Origin: CAVQBP01 sp963723205
GTDB lineage: Bacteria > Bacteroidota > Ignavibacteria > Ignavibacteriales > Ignavibacteriaceae
Length of the DNA: 64,000 nt
Direction of reading: 5' to 3'
Assembly: GCA_963723205.1 (NCBI GenBank)
Contig: CAVRQC010000037.1
Span: 1 to 64,000 of the forward strand
Both the position numbers and the translations under genes were made by a program. Positions within the stretch are counted from its first letter, which is position 1, and each line of letters starts with the position of its first letter. Below the pieces are notes generated by a model. That model was not told the DNA's origin. It saw only the letters and a list, made by a program, of their open reading frames with translations, and ran no database searches. Shown piece by piece: positions 42,608-52,226 of this stretch.

Positions 42608-43768
42608 TTATTTTGTAAATTTTTTCATCAAAGAATTCACATTATCAATAACTTGCTCAATTTGAGAAATTTTCATGCCAGGCCAAATCGGCAGTGTTAT
42701 TATACCAGGATAAATAGATTCGGAGACCGGGTAATTTTCCGATTTTAAATTAAACGTTCTTTGATAATATGGATGACGGTACAATGGAATGAAGTGGACA
42801 CTAACACCAATTCCTTTTTCCTTTAATTCATCAATGAAACGGGATCTATTTATTTTTAATATTTTTAAATTTAATTCAACAGGATATAAATGATAAGAAG
42901 AGACTCTGTCTTCTTTAACCATGTAAAGTTTGAGCAGCTCATTATCTTTAAAGCCTTCATTATATAGCTCAAAAATTTCCTTCCTTTTAGCCTGCATTTC
43001 ATTAACTTTTTTCAATTGTGCTAGTCCTAAACCAGCTTGTATATCTGTAAAATTATATTTGAAACCCGGAGCAACCACTTCATAGTACCATGAACCTTCT
43101 TCGGAATACCTTTTCCAGGCATCACTATTAATTCCATGCAGACGCATAATTGAACATCGCTTAGCTATATCATCGTTATCAGTACAAATCATTCCACCTT
43201 CACCGGTTGCTAATGTTTTAGTAGCATAAAAGCTGAAGCAGGTAACGTCACTCAACTGTCCGATAATCTTTCCTTTATAATATGACGGCAAAGCATGTGC
43301 AGCATCTTCTATTATATATAAATTATTCCTTTTGGCAATATCAATAATCTCATCCATATCGCATGGCTGACCGCCATAATGAACCGGGATAATTGCTTTA
43401 GTTTTTTTTGTTATCGCTTTTTCAATTTGCTCAGGATCGATATTATAAGTATCTCTTTGAACATCAACTATAACCGGCTTTGCATTAAAGTAACAGACTA
43501 TTTCAGCGGAAGCAGTAAAAGTAATTGCAGGGACAATAACTTCATCTCCTTCTTTTAACCCGATAGCTTCCAGTGCAAGGTGAGCTGCAGCCGTCCATGA
43601 ACTTACGGCAATAGAATTTTTTATTCCTATAAATGATTTAAACTCATGTTCAAACTGCAAAGTTTTTGGTCCGGCAGTCCACCAGCCTGATTTAACAGCA
43701 TCGGTAACTTCGTTTATTTCATCATCCGTTATGTAGGGTCTGTGAAAAGGAATAAATTTATTCTGCAT
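42608..43768 (-). CDS. DegT/DnrJ/EryC1-family sugar aminotransferase
   Basis: 386 residues, a PLP enzyme. Visible are VSSWTAAAHLALEAIG, VPAITFTASAE, IIEDAAHALPSYYKGK and the lysine site CFSFYATKTLATGEGG that holds the cofactor. It aminates the C4 keto sugar from the dehydratase gene nearby, giving a 4-amino-4,6-dideoxy sugar (PglE-like). The acetyltransferase (PglD) that often follows was not found in the window, so the amino sugar may remain unacetylated or be modified elsewhere. Confidence 0.9.
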   Translation of the reverse strand: MQNKFIPFHRPYITDDEINEVTDAVKSGWWTAGPKTLQFEHEFKSFIGIKNSIAVSSWTAAAHLALEAIGLKEGDEVIVPAITFTASAEIVCYFNAKPVIVDVQRDTYNIDPEQIEKAITKKTKAIIPVHYGGQPCDMDEIIDIAKRNNLYIIEDAAHALPSYYKGKIIGQLSDVTCFSFYATKTLATGEGGMICTDNDDIAKRCSIMRLHGINSDAWKRYSEEGSWYYEVVAPGFKYNFTDIQAGLGLAQLKKVNEMQAKRKEIFELYNEGFKDNELLKLYMVKEDRVSSYHLYPVELNLKILKINRSRFIDELKEKGIGVSVHFIPLYRHPYYQRTFNLKSENYPVSESIYPGIITLPIWPGMKISQIEQVIDNVNSLMKKFTK

Positions 43769-43807
43769 ATGATATTTTTAAAATGAATTAAAATGATATA
43801 AAACAAA

Positions 43808-44515
43808 TTATGATTTTTGTATCCAGCATAAAAGGTGCGTTCGTAAAAAAGGGAAAAAATTAAAAAAATAACACAAAGAAGGATTTACTCTGGCTACTAT
43901 TCTGCTCAAGGGCGGCGCCAGGGTTATTTTTCTAAAATAGATTTTCGTATCAGGAAAGAGATTTTTAATACTCCTCTTAGAAATCCCTTTTACGTCGTTA
44001 TTATTGGGATTATTATAAATAAAATCATACCATAATATTCCCCCGCCCGGTTTTAAAAAATCAAATATTTTTTCTGCGAGCCTTTTTTTGAATTCTTCAT
44101 TTATAATTGAAGAAAAAACAGTTGATTGCAATATAACATCAAAAGTCCCGGGTTTAAATTTTAGATTCAGTGCATCTCCTTCAATAATCGTTACTTCTAA
44201 CGGTAAAATTTTTCGGGCATTTAGAACTCTCTCCTCAAGCAGTTCATTCCCAATGATGTTTTCAGGTTTAAAACCAAGCTCTATAAATTTTAAAAGATTG
44301 GTCCCCTGCCCGCACCCAATCTCCAGCACTTTCAGACCTGAAAGATCGTATAAAAAATTTTTTCTTAAAATATTTATTAAATTTCTTTCAAATTCCTGCC
44401 TTCTGTATAGGACATCACTTTTTAATGGATTATACAGATATTTGGATAGATTGCTCCTTCTGTTATAGCGAGCTTTTATCTGATCTGTTTCTTCTTTGAA
44501 ATTTAATTCATTCAT
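43808..44515 (-). CDS. class I SAM-dependent methyltransferase
   Basis: 235 residues. Motif I LKVLEIGCGQGTNLLKFIELG (about 64-84), IIGNELLEERVLNARK, and FDVILQSTVFSSIIN as motif IV-like. It probably methylates a sugar or end group of the polysaccharide (inference from position). Its start overlaps the end of the frameshifted glycosyltransferase by eight bases. The C-terminus (PFLRTHLLCWIQKS) is hydrophobic and may touch the membrane. Confidence 0.8.
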   Translation of the reverse strand: MNELNFKEETDQIKARYNRRSNLSKYLYNPLKSDVLYRRQEFERNLINILRKNFLYDLSGLKVLEIGCGQGTNLLKFIELGFKPENIIGNELLEERVLNARKILPLEVTIIEGDALNLKFKPGTFDVILQSTVFSSIINEEFKKRLAEKIFDFLKPGGGILWYDFIYNNPNNNDVKGISKRSIKNLFPDTKIYFRKITLAPPLSRIVARVNPSLCYFFNFFPFLRTHLLCWIQKS

Positions 44516-45622
44516 TCAACATATCTGAATAAATATTAATCATTTGATCAACGTTATCATTCCAATTATAAAATTGTTTGACTCTTTCTCTACCGTTTAT
44601 GCCCATTTGTTTTCTTAGGTTCGGATCGTTGAGCAATTTTCCAATTGCTGAAGCTGCTTCCGTGTAATTTTCCTTTTCAACAATAAATCCTGTTTTATTA
44701 TCTTCTACAACTTCCGGCAATCCGCCTGCATCAGATACAATAACAGATCTTTCACATGCGGAAGCTTCCAGCACTGCAACACCAAAGCTCTCACTTTCTT
44801 CAATTGACAAAGACACAAAAATGTCAATCATATTATGATATTTGGGTACTTCTTCATGCTTTATATAACCAGTAAAAACTGTATCCTCATTTATATTTAA
44901 CTCTTCGCTAAACCTTTTTAAATAAATTTCCTGAGAGCCTTTACCTACTATTAACAGTTTTAAAGGAATGTCCAAATATTTTTCCTTTAAAATTTAAATG
45001 CTTGCAGTAAATATTTTATCCCATATTTATTTTCAAGAGCTTTAATTGTTCCTATAACTATATTTCCTCTTGCAAAAATACTATTTACTTCAATATGTTT
45101 AAAAACAGTTGTGTCTATTCCAAACGGCGTCACCTCAATTTTTTTTGAGGTATATTTATTAGTTTCTTCTGCCATAATATGACTTGTCGATAATATTCTG
45201 TCTGCTCTTGAAAGATTGAATTTAAATACAAAAGAAGAAAATATATTTGTATTTGGAAAATTGAAAACATCAGAACCGTAAACAGATATAATCATAGGAT
45301 GAAAATTAGTAAGGGCAGCTAAAATCCCATAACTAGATGCATAATGCGCGTGCAGTATGTCTGGTTTAAACTCTTTGATTATTTTTTTGATCTTTGGTAA
45401 AGATTTAAGATAACTTAACTTGGATAAAGCGGTCTCCGGTAAACCAAAAATTTCTTTATTTAATTTGGATGAAAAAACATAAAAATTTTTTAATCCTGCA
45501 TAATCATTAACGTTATAATCAGTTAAACCAAAAAGAAAAATTTCAATCCCTTTAAGCGAAAGTGAACGAATCCATTTTACGGTATGTGTCGAACTCGGAG
45601 CTGCTAAAATTAATACTTTCAT
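44508..45622 (-). pseudogene. GT4 glycosyltransferase split by a frameshift
   Basis: Two frames together make one family-4 glycosyltransferase of about 375 residues. The first (45622 to 44987) has the N-terminal Rossmann half up to KYGIKYLLQAFKF. The second (continuing to 44508) has ILKEKYLDIPLKLLIVGKG, EESESFGVAVLEASACERS and the C-terminal half. At about 44988-44994 the coding strand reads GCATTTAAATTTTAAAG; one more A would restore GCA TTT AAA ATT TTA AAG. It is either a true mutation or a sequencing error in an A/T run. An E..SFGVAVLE nucleotide-sugar motif is intact in the second half. Confidence 0.85.
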
Positions 45623-45644
45623 TTTTAAATTTTATAGTAATTTA

Positions 45645-47048
45645 TTAATTACTTTTATTCAAAGAATTTTTACGATTTTGAAAAAGATAGATTACTATTA
45701 AAAAAATCACCCAAAAAGGGAGATCTCTTGTTATCCATCCGTTTGTAAGAAATCCTGTAGATTCAAACATTGAACGATAGAGCAAACCTAAAATTGAACC
45801 GGTAATTGCTACTATAATAACAGAATATTCATGCTTATTTTTTATATATTTTCCGAGCCTGAAAATCAAATAAAAGAATATAACTGGTAATGCAACTGCT
45901 CCGATAAAACCGAAAATCCCTAATTCAGAAAATCTGTATAACCAGAAATTATGTGCATGACCTGTACCTGCTTCCTTATAGACAAAATAGATCGACCTTT
46001 CATTCCAGCTGCCTAATTGTACGGGTAAGTATTTATACATATAATATTTGAAAGTCCCGGGACCGATACCAAATATTGGATTATCCTTAATAATGCCGAA
46101 TGCAATATCCCACAAAATATATCTCAGATTCTCAAAGACCCTGTTAAACCTCAAAAAAGTTGATATGATATCGACAATTTTAGGAAAAATTACTAGTATT
46201 AATAATCCGGCTGAGACAAAAGAAGCAGAAAGAATTTTTAATATTTTTTTATTCAGTTTAAATAAAATATATATCCCGCTAACAAATGTAGCCAAAAAAG
46301 CAGCCCTTGAATTCGTTACTAGTAGTGCTGCAATTTGAATAACCAGGGTAGTTATCAAAAGTGATTTATATTTTATTTTTTTGAACTTTGGTAAAAACAG
46401 ATATGCTAAATTTATTGAAATACTGATTGCAAAAATCCCTCCGGCAGCAGCAACATTTTTAATGTAACCCCCTTCATGAGTTAAACCTTTAGTCTCCAGG
46501 ATAAAAATATCTGAATTTTTAATAAACGAATCTAAAATTAAAATCCCTATAATTGTTCCTGAAAACACCAGAGCATTCAGATATAAATATATTTCCTTTT
46601 CTCCTTTTATACAGGAATAAATGATATATATCAGGATAAAAAAAACTTCCTGACGCAGTATTTCAATAATACCCAGTGAAAAATATGAAGAAAAAAGTGT
46701 TGAAAATGTAAGACTTAAAATTGTAAAAATTACAAATAGAATTAGAACGTTAGGAACTTTTGGATATTTTGAATAATCTAATCCATACTCATGAATGAAT
46801 AAAAAAATAAGTATAAAATAATCCAGGAAATTTATTACTATTCTTAGCGACTCACTTATATCGCTGGTAATTACGAGCAGCGAAATAATTATTAATGGTA
46901 TTATTAAATCCTTGCTTCCAAATAAAAACCAGATAAATATCCCCAGTAATATTAAAGTTGCTATCCAAAGATGCGGCAGTACCAGAAAGGTAATTGAAAC
47001 TAAGATTAAAGTTAATAAAACTTCTTTTTTAATTTGTAAGGCTTGCAT
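45645..47048 (-). CDS. O-antigen ligase/polymerase family membrane protein
   Basis: 467 residues with about 12 membrane helices and the WaaL/Wzy_C-type periplasmic loop (NPIFGIGPGTFKYYMYKYLP ... GTGHAHNFWLYRFSELGIFGFIG), with the conserved HNFWL segment. It either polymerises lipid-linked repeat units or ligates the chain to lipid A core. The two functions cannot be told apart from sequence alone. It is flanked by glycosyltransferases in the same direction and overlaps the GT9 gene by one base. Confidence 0.82.
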   Translation of the reverse strand: MQALQIKKEVLLTLILVSITFLVLPHLWIATLILLGIFIWFLFGSKDLIIPLIIISLLVITSDISESLRIVINFLDYFILIFLFIHEYGLDYSKYPKVPNVLILFVIFTILSLTFSTLFSSYFSLGIIEILRQEVFFILIYIIYSCIKGEKEIYLYLNALVFSGTIIGILILDSFIKNSDIFILETKGLTHEGGYIKNVAAAGGIFAISISINLAYLFLPKFKKIKYKSLLITTLVIQIAALLVTNSRAAFLATFVSGIYILFKLNKKILKILSASFVSAGLLILVIFPKIVDIISTFLRFNRVFENLRYILWDIAFGIIKDNPIFGIGPGTFKYYMYKYLPVQLGSWNERSIYFVYKEAGTGHAHNFWLYRFSELGIFGFIGAVALPVIFFYLIFRLGKYIKNKHEYSVIIVAITGSILGLLYRSMFESTGFLTNGWITRDLPFWVIFLIVIYLFQNRKNSLNKSN

Positions 47049-48229
47049 CAGGATACCGGTTCTGTTTTTTTAATACCAATTCTGCTAAAGAACAATTTAA
47101 CTGAATTGTATACTTCACTTAAAGACAACTGATTCATGCACTCATAAACCGGACAATAAACTCCTGCAAGAGTATAACAATATTGATGACCGGGTTCGGG
47201 AGAACATTCTATTTTTTTCTGAATATATGCATGGTAGTTTCCAAAAGGCAGGCTAAATTCAGGATTTGTCGGACCATAAATTGTAAAGGTAGCTTTTCCC
47301 AGTAAATTAGCAATATACAAGGGACCGGTATCATTCGATATAAATACAGAAGACTCTTTGATTTTTGAAATGAGTTCTTCCATTGATTTTGTTATAGACA
47401 AGGGAATTCCTTGCTGTATAATATTTTCTTTGTCATCATCAGTTAATTTATTTTCCGGTGATATCAATTCAACAGAATAATCAGCACTCAATTTTTCAGC
47501 CAGGGAAATAAATTTTTCCAGGTTCCATTCTTTTGCCTGATGAACCGAAAACGGGTGGATTAATATTTTCCCCTTTAAATTAATTTTAGTTTTATATTGA
47601 TATAGATCTTTGGTCCTTTCAAAATTTGATACCAGTTCTGCAACATCCAAATAAGTATCTATTAAATGCGGGGTTTTTCTTCTATTTGTAAAATTTGTAT
47701 AAATACCTTTAAATATTCTTTCATTCATCCCTGCAATTATTGAAGCCCGTGATCTAAATATTAAAGAAGCTGAAGCTACCGTACCAGTAAGATCAACAAT
47801 TATCCCGGGATTTAATTTTTTTAATATCTTTCTGGAATAGTTATCAGCAATCCTTGAGCCGAGTTTAAAGTTATGTATATCCAGTACATGTATCTCTTCA
47901 TCGAAGACCTGACTATAAATATATTTTGATTCAGGATAGCACAATATTATTTTTTTATAAGTTGAAAATTCTTTAAATATTTCTTTAACTGCAGGTATTG
48001 TAAATACCGTATCACCTAAACGGTGAAACGAAATGATAATAAGATTGCCGGATTTACTTTTGGAAAAGATTATTTTTCTGATTGCAAGGAATACTAAGTC
48101 GAATAAAAAAATTACAATTTTACCGAAGAGATAATTCTTTTCAACTTTCTCAAGTATTCCTTCCTGACTATAATATTTTTTATTTTTGAAAGCTTTTTTC
48201 AAATAATCGAAGGTACTTATTAAAAACAA
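47048..48229 (-). CDS. glycosyltransferase family 9 (heptosyltransferase-like)
   Basis: 393 residues. GNLIIISFHRLGDTVFTIPAVKEI (the family's LGD element) at about 60, NPGIIVDLTGTVAS, and the C-terminal ISNDTGPLYIANLLGKATFTIYGPTNPEFSLP with the DTG/P motif and nucleotide-sugar contacts. GT9 enzymes add heptose or similar sugars to lipid A core; here it may act on core or the polysaccharide. It starts 72 bases from the divergent GT4 gene. Confidence 0.85.
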   Translation of the reverse strand: MFLISTFDYLKKAFKNKKYYSQEGILEKVEKNYLFGKIVIFLFDLVFLAIRKIIFSKSKSGNLIIISFHRLGDTVFTIPAVKEIFKEFSTYKKIILCYPESKYIYSQVFDEEIHVLDIHNFKLGSRIADNYSRKILKKLNPGIIVDLTGTVASASLIFRSRASIIAGMNERIFKGIYTNFTNRRKTPHLIDTYLDVAELVSNFERTKDLYQYKTKINLKGKILIHPFSVHQAKEWNLEKFISLAEKLSADYSVELISPENKLTDDDKENIIQQGIPLSITKSMEELISKIKESSVFISNDTGPLYIANLLGKATFTIYGPTNPEFSLPFGNYHAYIQKKIECSPEPGHQYCYTLAGVYCPVYECMNQLSLSEVYNSVKLFFSRIGIKKTEPVS

Positions 48230-48301
48230 ATAATAATTTCAATAAAAGTATAAAAAAAAACATAAATTAATAAGTCTAATTACGAAATTTTTCGATACAA
48301 T

Positions 48302-49534
48302 ATGGATAAGATATTATTTATAACTCAATATTTCCCTCCAGAAATTGGAGCACCACAAAACCGTTTATTTGAATTAGCATCCAGGTTAAAAAATAAGGGG
48401 GCAATGATTTCTGTATTAACTGCAATGCCTAACTATCCTGAAATGATAGTGAAAAATGGTTATAAAAATAAGTTTTACTTTTTTGAAGAGATGGAAGGTT
48501 TAAAAATATACCGCAGCTATATATTCGTGAAAAAGACAAAATCAATCATTTTCAGATTATTAAACTATTTTTCATTTGTCTTTTCATCCTTTTTAACGGG
48601 ATTATTTAAAACTCATTCATACAATTTTATTTTTTGTGAATCACCTCCGATATTCCTGGGTATTACAGCTGTAATTTTATCAAAAATTAAAAAAGTGAGA
48701 TTAATTTTTAATGTATCTGATTTGTGGCCTGAAAGTGCTGAAAAACTCGGGCTGGTAAAAAATAAGTTTCTCTTGTACATTACTACTAAACTTGAGGAAT
48801 TTATCTATAAAAATTCTTTTTTGATTACCGGCCAGACTCAGGGAATTGTTAAAAATATTTCAACGCGATTTCCTCAAAAAAAAGTTTACTGGCTGAAAAA
48901 TGGTGTGGATATAAATTCATTAGACTCAGTAAAAACAAATGATGAATGGAGAAAGCAGAATAATTTTGAAAATCATGATTTCCTGTTGATCTATGCCGGA
49001 ATTCTTGGTTATGCACAAGGTTTGGAAACTATTATATATGCAGCAGAAAAGTTAAAAAAATATCCTAATATAAAATTCCTCTTTTTTGGCGACGGTCCGG
49101 AAAAAAGTAAATTAGTTTTACTTAAGAACAATTTGGGTATTAACAATATTTATTTCCATCTGCCTGTTTCTAAGAATGAAATAAGACAGATAATAAAATC
49201 TGTTGATGCCGCGATTATTCCATTAAAGAAAATAGAATTATTTAAAGGGGCAATTCCATCCAAGATACTGGAGGTACTTGCATTGGGAAAGCCGATCCTT
49301 CTGGGAGTTAACGGAGAAGCTAGAGAACTGTTCATAAATTCAGGAAACTGCGGTTTATATTTTGAGCCTGAAAATTCTGAAGCTCTTTCTAAAGATATTT
49401 TGAAGCTATATGAATCAGAAGAGCTACTTAATCAACTGGGCAATAACGGAAATAATTATATCAAGAATAATTTTAACAGTGAACAAATAGCGGAAGATTT
49501 CTGGAATTTACTTCACAGTAATTCTCAGTCTTAA
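48302..49534 (+). CDS. GT4 glycosyltransferase (WbuB-like)
   Basis: 410 residues. The N-terminal part (FITQYFPPEIGAPQNRLFELASRLKNKG) is typical of WbuB/WcaI-type enzymes, followed by VSDLWPESAEKLG and, in the C-terminal half, PSKILEVLALGKPILLGVNGEARELF. The active-site region EFKG-like IELFKGAIPSKILEVLA is intact. It is the only plus-strand gene of the locus, so it has its own promoter in the 72-base divergent gap. Confidence 0.88.
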   Translation: MDKILFITQYFPPEIGAPQNRLFELASRLKNKGAMISVLTAMPNYPEMIVKNGYKNKFYFFEEMEGLKIYRSYIFVKKTKSIIFRLLNYFSFVFSSFLTGLFKTHSYNFIFCESPPIFLGITAVILSKIKKVRLIFNVSDLWPESAEKLGLVKNKFLLYITTKLEEFIYKNSFLITGQTQGIVKNISTRFPQKKVYWLKNGVDINSLDSVKTNDEWRKQNNFENHDFLLIYAGILGYAQGLETIIYAAEKLKKYPNIKFLFFGDGPEKSKLVLLKNNLGINNIYFHLPVSKNEIRQIIKSVDAAIIPLKKIELFKGAIPSKILEVLALGKPILLGVNGEARELFINSGNCGLYFEPENSEALSKDILKLYESEELLNQLGNNGNNYIKNNFNSEQIAEDFWNLLHSNSQS

Positions 49535-49545
49535 TAAAAAGTTGA

Positions 49546-50196
49546 TTATCTTTTTTCGGCATAAATAAACCAGGCAAAGCCGGTAATATCCCAGATACTA
49601 AACCCGGATAAACTTTCCTTCTTTATTAATCTCTTTGCTATAAAGTAAGGAGAAAAAAATATTCCAACTTTATCTCTCCTGGTTCCGGCCTTGATAATTT
49701 TAAAATTATTTTTGATCAGAGCATTAACAACATCTATCAGGTTATAAATTTTTTTATGAGTTTTATCATCACAAAAATTCAGAGTTCCGGGCTGACTGGG
49801 CAGGGACAAAGATTTGACTGAAGGAGTTTCAATATATATTCTTCCCCCCTTCTTAATTTTCTTTGACAAACTTTCAACTACTTCAATCCCGTTAACAATA
49901 TGCTCAATTACGTGATTCATTATAACAACGTCAAAAAAATTATCCGGAATTGCCACCAGTGAATCGTTTTCAAGATCAAGCCTATAGAATTTGTTCATTA
50001 ATTTAAAATCATATTCGCTATTGTTATATGTCTCTTTGTCCAATCCATAATATTCACATTCGGGAAAATATTTTTTTGTAACAGAAGCTGAGTGATTTCC
50101 GCATCCGATATCAAGAATTGAAAACTTTTTATCTTTATAAAGATTATAAATCTTTCGTAAATGAACAGGCATTTTTAGATATTTTATAAGATTCAT
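49546..50196 (-). CDS. class I SAM-dependent methyltransferase
   Basis: 216 residues. FSILDIGCGNHSASVTKKYFP (motif I, about 24-44), VIMNHVIEHIVNGIEVVESLSKKIKKGGRIYIETPSV (motifs IV-VI). It probably methylates a polysaccharide or lipid group. It ends 11 bases from the stop of the convergent GT4 gene. Gene order places it in the surface polysaccharide cluster. No further substrate clue. Confidence 0.8.
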   Translation of the reverse strand: MNLIKYLKMPVHLRKIYNLYKDKKFSILDIGCGNHSASVTKKYFPECEYYGLDKETYNNSEYDFKLMNKFYRLDLENDSLVAIPDNFFDVVIMNHVIEHIVNGIEVVESLSKKIKKGGRIYIETPSVKSLSLPSQPGTLNFCDDKTHKKIYNLIDVVNALIKNNFKIIKAGTRRDKVGIFFSPYFIAKRLIKKESLSGFSIWDITGFAWFIYAEKR

Positions 50197-50352
50197 TTTA
50201 ATTTCAAGTTTTATTAAGAGAGCGTTGTTAACAGAACATGACTAACTTAAAAAAAGTTCGGTCATTTTTTCTAAACTTTTTACAATATAAAAAAATGAGG
50301 GCTAAAATTATATGATTTTTTTCTTATCAAAATTTTCAAAAAAGTAATTATT

Positions 50353-51885
50353 TTACTGAATGAGGCTTCTCTTTAACACATCCTTGAGTATCAAATATTC
50401 AAATGGTTTAATAAAATAAAGATTAATCACGTAGAGCGAAGAAAATACTATTATAGATATAAAGAATTTGTACAATTCGTCAAAAGATAATAATGAAATT
50501 AACATATCAGCAATTAATAAAGAGACTAATGAACTAACTAAATAAAAAATAATATTAAAGAAGAACTTCTTTGTACTTTTAAATTTTAACTTAGAAATAA
50601 TTAACATATATCCTCCAAGACTTAAAAAGATATAGCTCAAAGTTGTCGAACCCGCTAATCCCTCCTGCAGGTAATTTCCAACAAGGGAAAAATTTAAAAT
50701 GACTTTTAATATAAATACTCCTGCAGTTATTACTAATAACTGTTTAACAAATCCTGCACCGTAAATAAGTTTATTGATTATTGAGAAAGAAGCATAAAAA
50801 ATTAAGCTAAATGCATATATCCTGAGAATTTTATATGTCATCAATGTATCGCTGCTTGTAAATTTTCCTCTTTCATACATAAGTTTAATAATACTATTAC
50901 CGTAATAAATGAAGATTAAAGTGATCGGGATAAAAACTAATAGATTCATACTTATCCCTTTAATAAAATGTCCTTCAAGAGATTCATTATCTTTATTGTT
51001 GATAGACTTGGTAAACTGAGGAAAAATTGCAGTTGATAAAGCCAGTGAAAAAATTGCAATCGGCAGTCCGAAAAGTACTGATGAATAATTTAATGAGGCA
51101 ATTCCGCCGGGTTCAACACTTCCGTAAAAATACCTGTCGATTAATATATACAGCTGGTTTATAACTTCAATTAATATTATGAAAAAAAAGAAATGATCAG
51201 ATGCCCAGGCTCTTGATGTCTTTAAACCAATTTTTTTTAACCTGAAGTTTTCTTTTCTTAATGAAACTGCAAATAAGTATAAAAACTGGACAATTGAACC
51301 AATCAGATACCCTATAGGAATTGCATATATGCTTAAAAAATTTTCAAAGAAATAAACGAGAATAATAATAAATATATTTTGGAAAAGTGCTGAAACTGCC
51401 GGGTTTTTGAAATCAAATTCAGCCTGAAGGAATGAAGTCAGTATAGCGTAAACAGCATTAAACGGGATTGTCAATAAAAAAATTTTAAATATTTTTGAAG
51501 CTAGTTCTTTTAATGCTTCACCCGCAGCCGGTAAATATGTATTGATTATTAATGGTGTGAATATGTATAGAAAAATAGTAAGTAGCAGCGATGAAATTAA
51601 AAAGAGCCAGAAGCTGCTGTTAATAAAGTCAATACTTTTTATTGAGTTGTTCTTCTTTTCTCTGTGATATATTGGAATAAAATAATTCTGAGCTAAAAAG
51701 AAAACTGCAGTATTAATAATAAGCGGTATTGCAGCTCCAATAAGGTAAATATCAAAATTAGTTTCTAAACCGTAACTGTTTGCGTAAACAACTTCACGGA
51801 AAAATCCAAATCCTTTACTTAACAGTCCAACTGAAGTAATTAATATTGAAGCACCGGCAATTGTTGAGGTGAATTTTTTAGACAT
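50353..51885 (-). CDS. MurJ/Wzx-type lipid-linked oligosaccharide flippase
   Basis: 510 residues from the ATG at 51885, about 14 membrane helices of the MVF fold: SKGFGFFREVVYANSYGLETNFDIYLIGAAIP near the start, LPIAIFSLALSTAIFPQFTKSI in the middle. The arginine in GFFREV and the FSLALSTAIFPQ segment are MurJ hallmarks. It may flip lipid II or the locus's own lipid-linked unit. An upstream ATG would add 18 residues encoded by repeat DNA, so the shorter start is preferred. Confidence 0.82.
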   Translation of the reverse strand: MSKKFTSTIAGASILITSVGLLSKGFGFFREVVYANSYGLETNFDIYLIGAAIPLIINTAVFFLAQNYFIPIYHREKKNNSIKSIDFINSSFWLFLISSLLLTIFLYIFTPLIINTYLPAAGEALKELASKIFKIFLLTIPFNAVYAILTSFLQAEFDFKNPAVSALFQNIFIIILVYFFENFLSIYAIPIGYLIGSIVQFLYLFAVSLRKENFRLKKIGLKTSRAWASDHFFFFIILIEVINQLYILIDRYFYGSVEPGGIASLNYSSVLFGLPIAIFSLALSTAIFPQFTKSINNKDNESLEGHFIKGISMNLLVFIPITLIFIYYGNSIIKLMYERGKFTSSDTLMTYKILRIYAFSLIFYASFSIINKLIYGAGFVKQLLVITAGVFILKVILNFSLVGNYLQEGLAGSTTLSYIFLSLGGYMLIISKLKFKSTKKFFFNIIFYLVSSLVSLLIADMLISLLSFDELYKFFISIIVFSSLYVINLYFIKPFEYLILKDVLKRSLIQ

Positions 51886-51918
51886 GAGGTCTGATTCGGG
51901 ATAATGTTTTCTTGATTC

Positions 51919-52226
51919 CAGATACCGGATGCCGGACAATCAGGTGCTCGACGTTTGATTCCAGATAGAAACAATTTAAGAAAACATCATATCTATCGAA
52001 AGATAGGAGACTGCTTAGTATCACAACGTACCACTGGGCTGTCAATGACCATTCCTTGACGGCGAGATTGGCAAGCATTAGAGTATGTAATACAAGTAAA
52101 TCTCCGGCAAAATATACTGTCATGGTTTGGACCATGACAGTCCAAGCACGGCCTGAGAGCTGGAATTCGAAATGATAAGCATTCTTCTTCGTTAGTACCC
52201 TCCGGTTTCTGGTATCCGGTATCAAG
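51919..52226. repeat. intergenic repeat cluster with dispersed repeat copy B
   Basis: Between the flippase and the UDP-sugar decarboxylase genes. Outer arms CCAGATACCGGATGCC and CTGGTATCCGGTATC are inverted. Inside lie GGCTGTCAATGACC/ATTCCTTGACGGC (52037-52063) and a perfect palindrome CTGTCATGGT-TTGG-ACCATGACAG (52117-52140), an inverted copy of the element at 27981-28110. An open frame crosses this region on the minus strand but is probably not translated. Confidence 0.6.

Noticed and set aside
44975..45000. Programmed -1 frameshift joining the two glycosyltransferase halves
   Set aside because: The sequence A TTT AAA does not allow both tRNAs to re-pair after a -1 slip, and no stimulatory structure is obvious; a simple one-base loss explains it better.
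51886..51939. Upstream start adding 18 residues to the flippase
   Set aside because: The extra residues are encoded by the CCAGATACCGGATGCC repeat; the internal ATG at 51885 begins the usual MurJ-like N-terminus.
51878..52225. A 115-codon open frame between the flippase and UDP-sugar decarboxylase genes
   Set aside because: It lies entirely across inverted and dispersed repeats, has no protein-like composition and overlaps both neighbours' ends.
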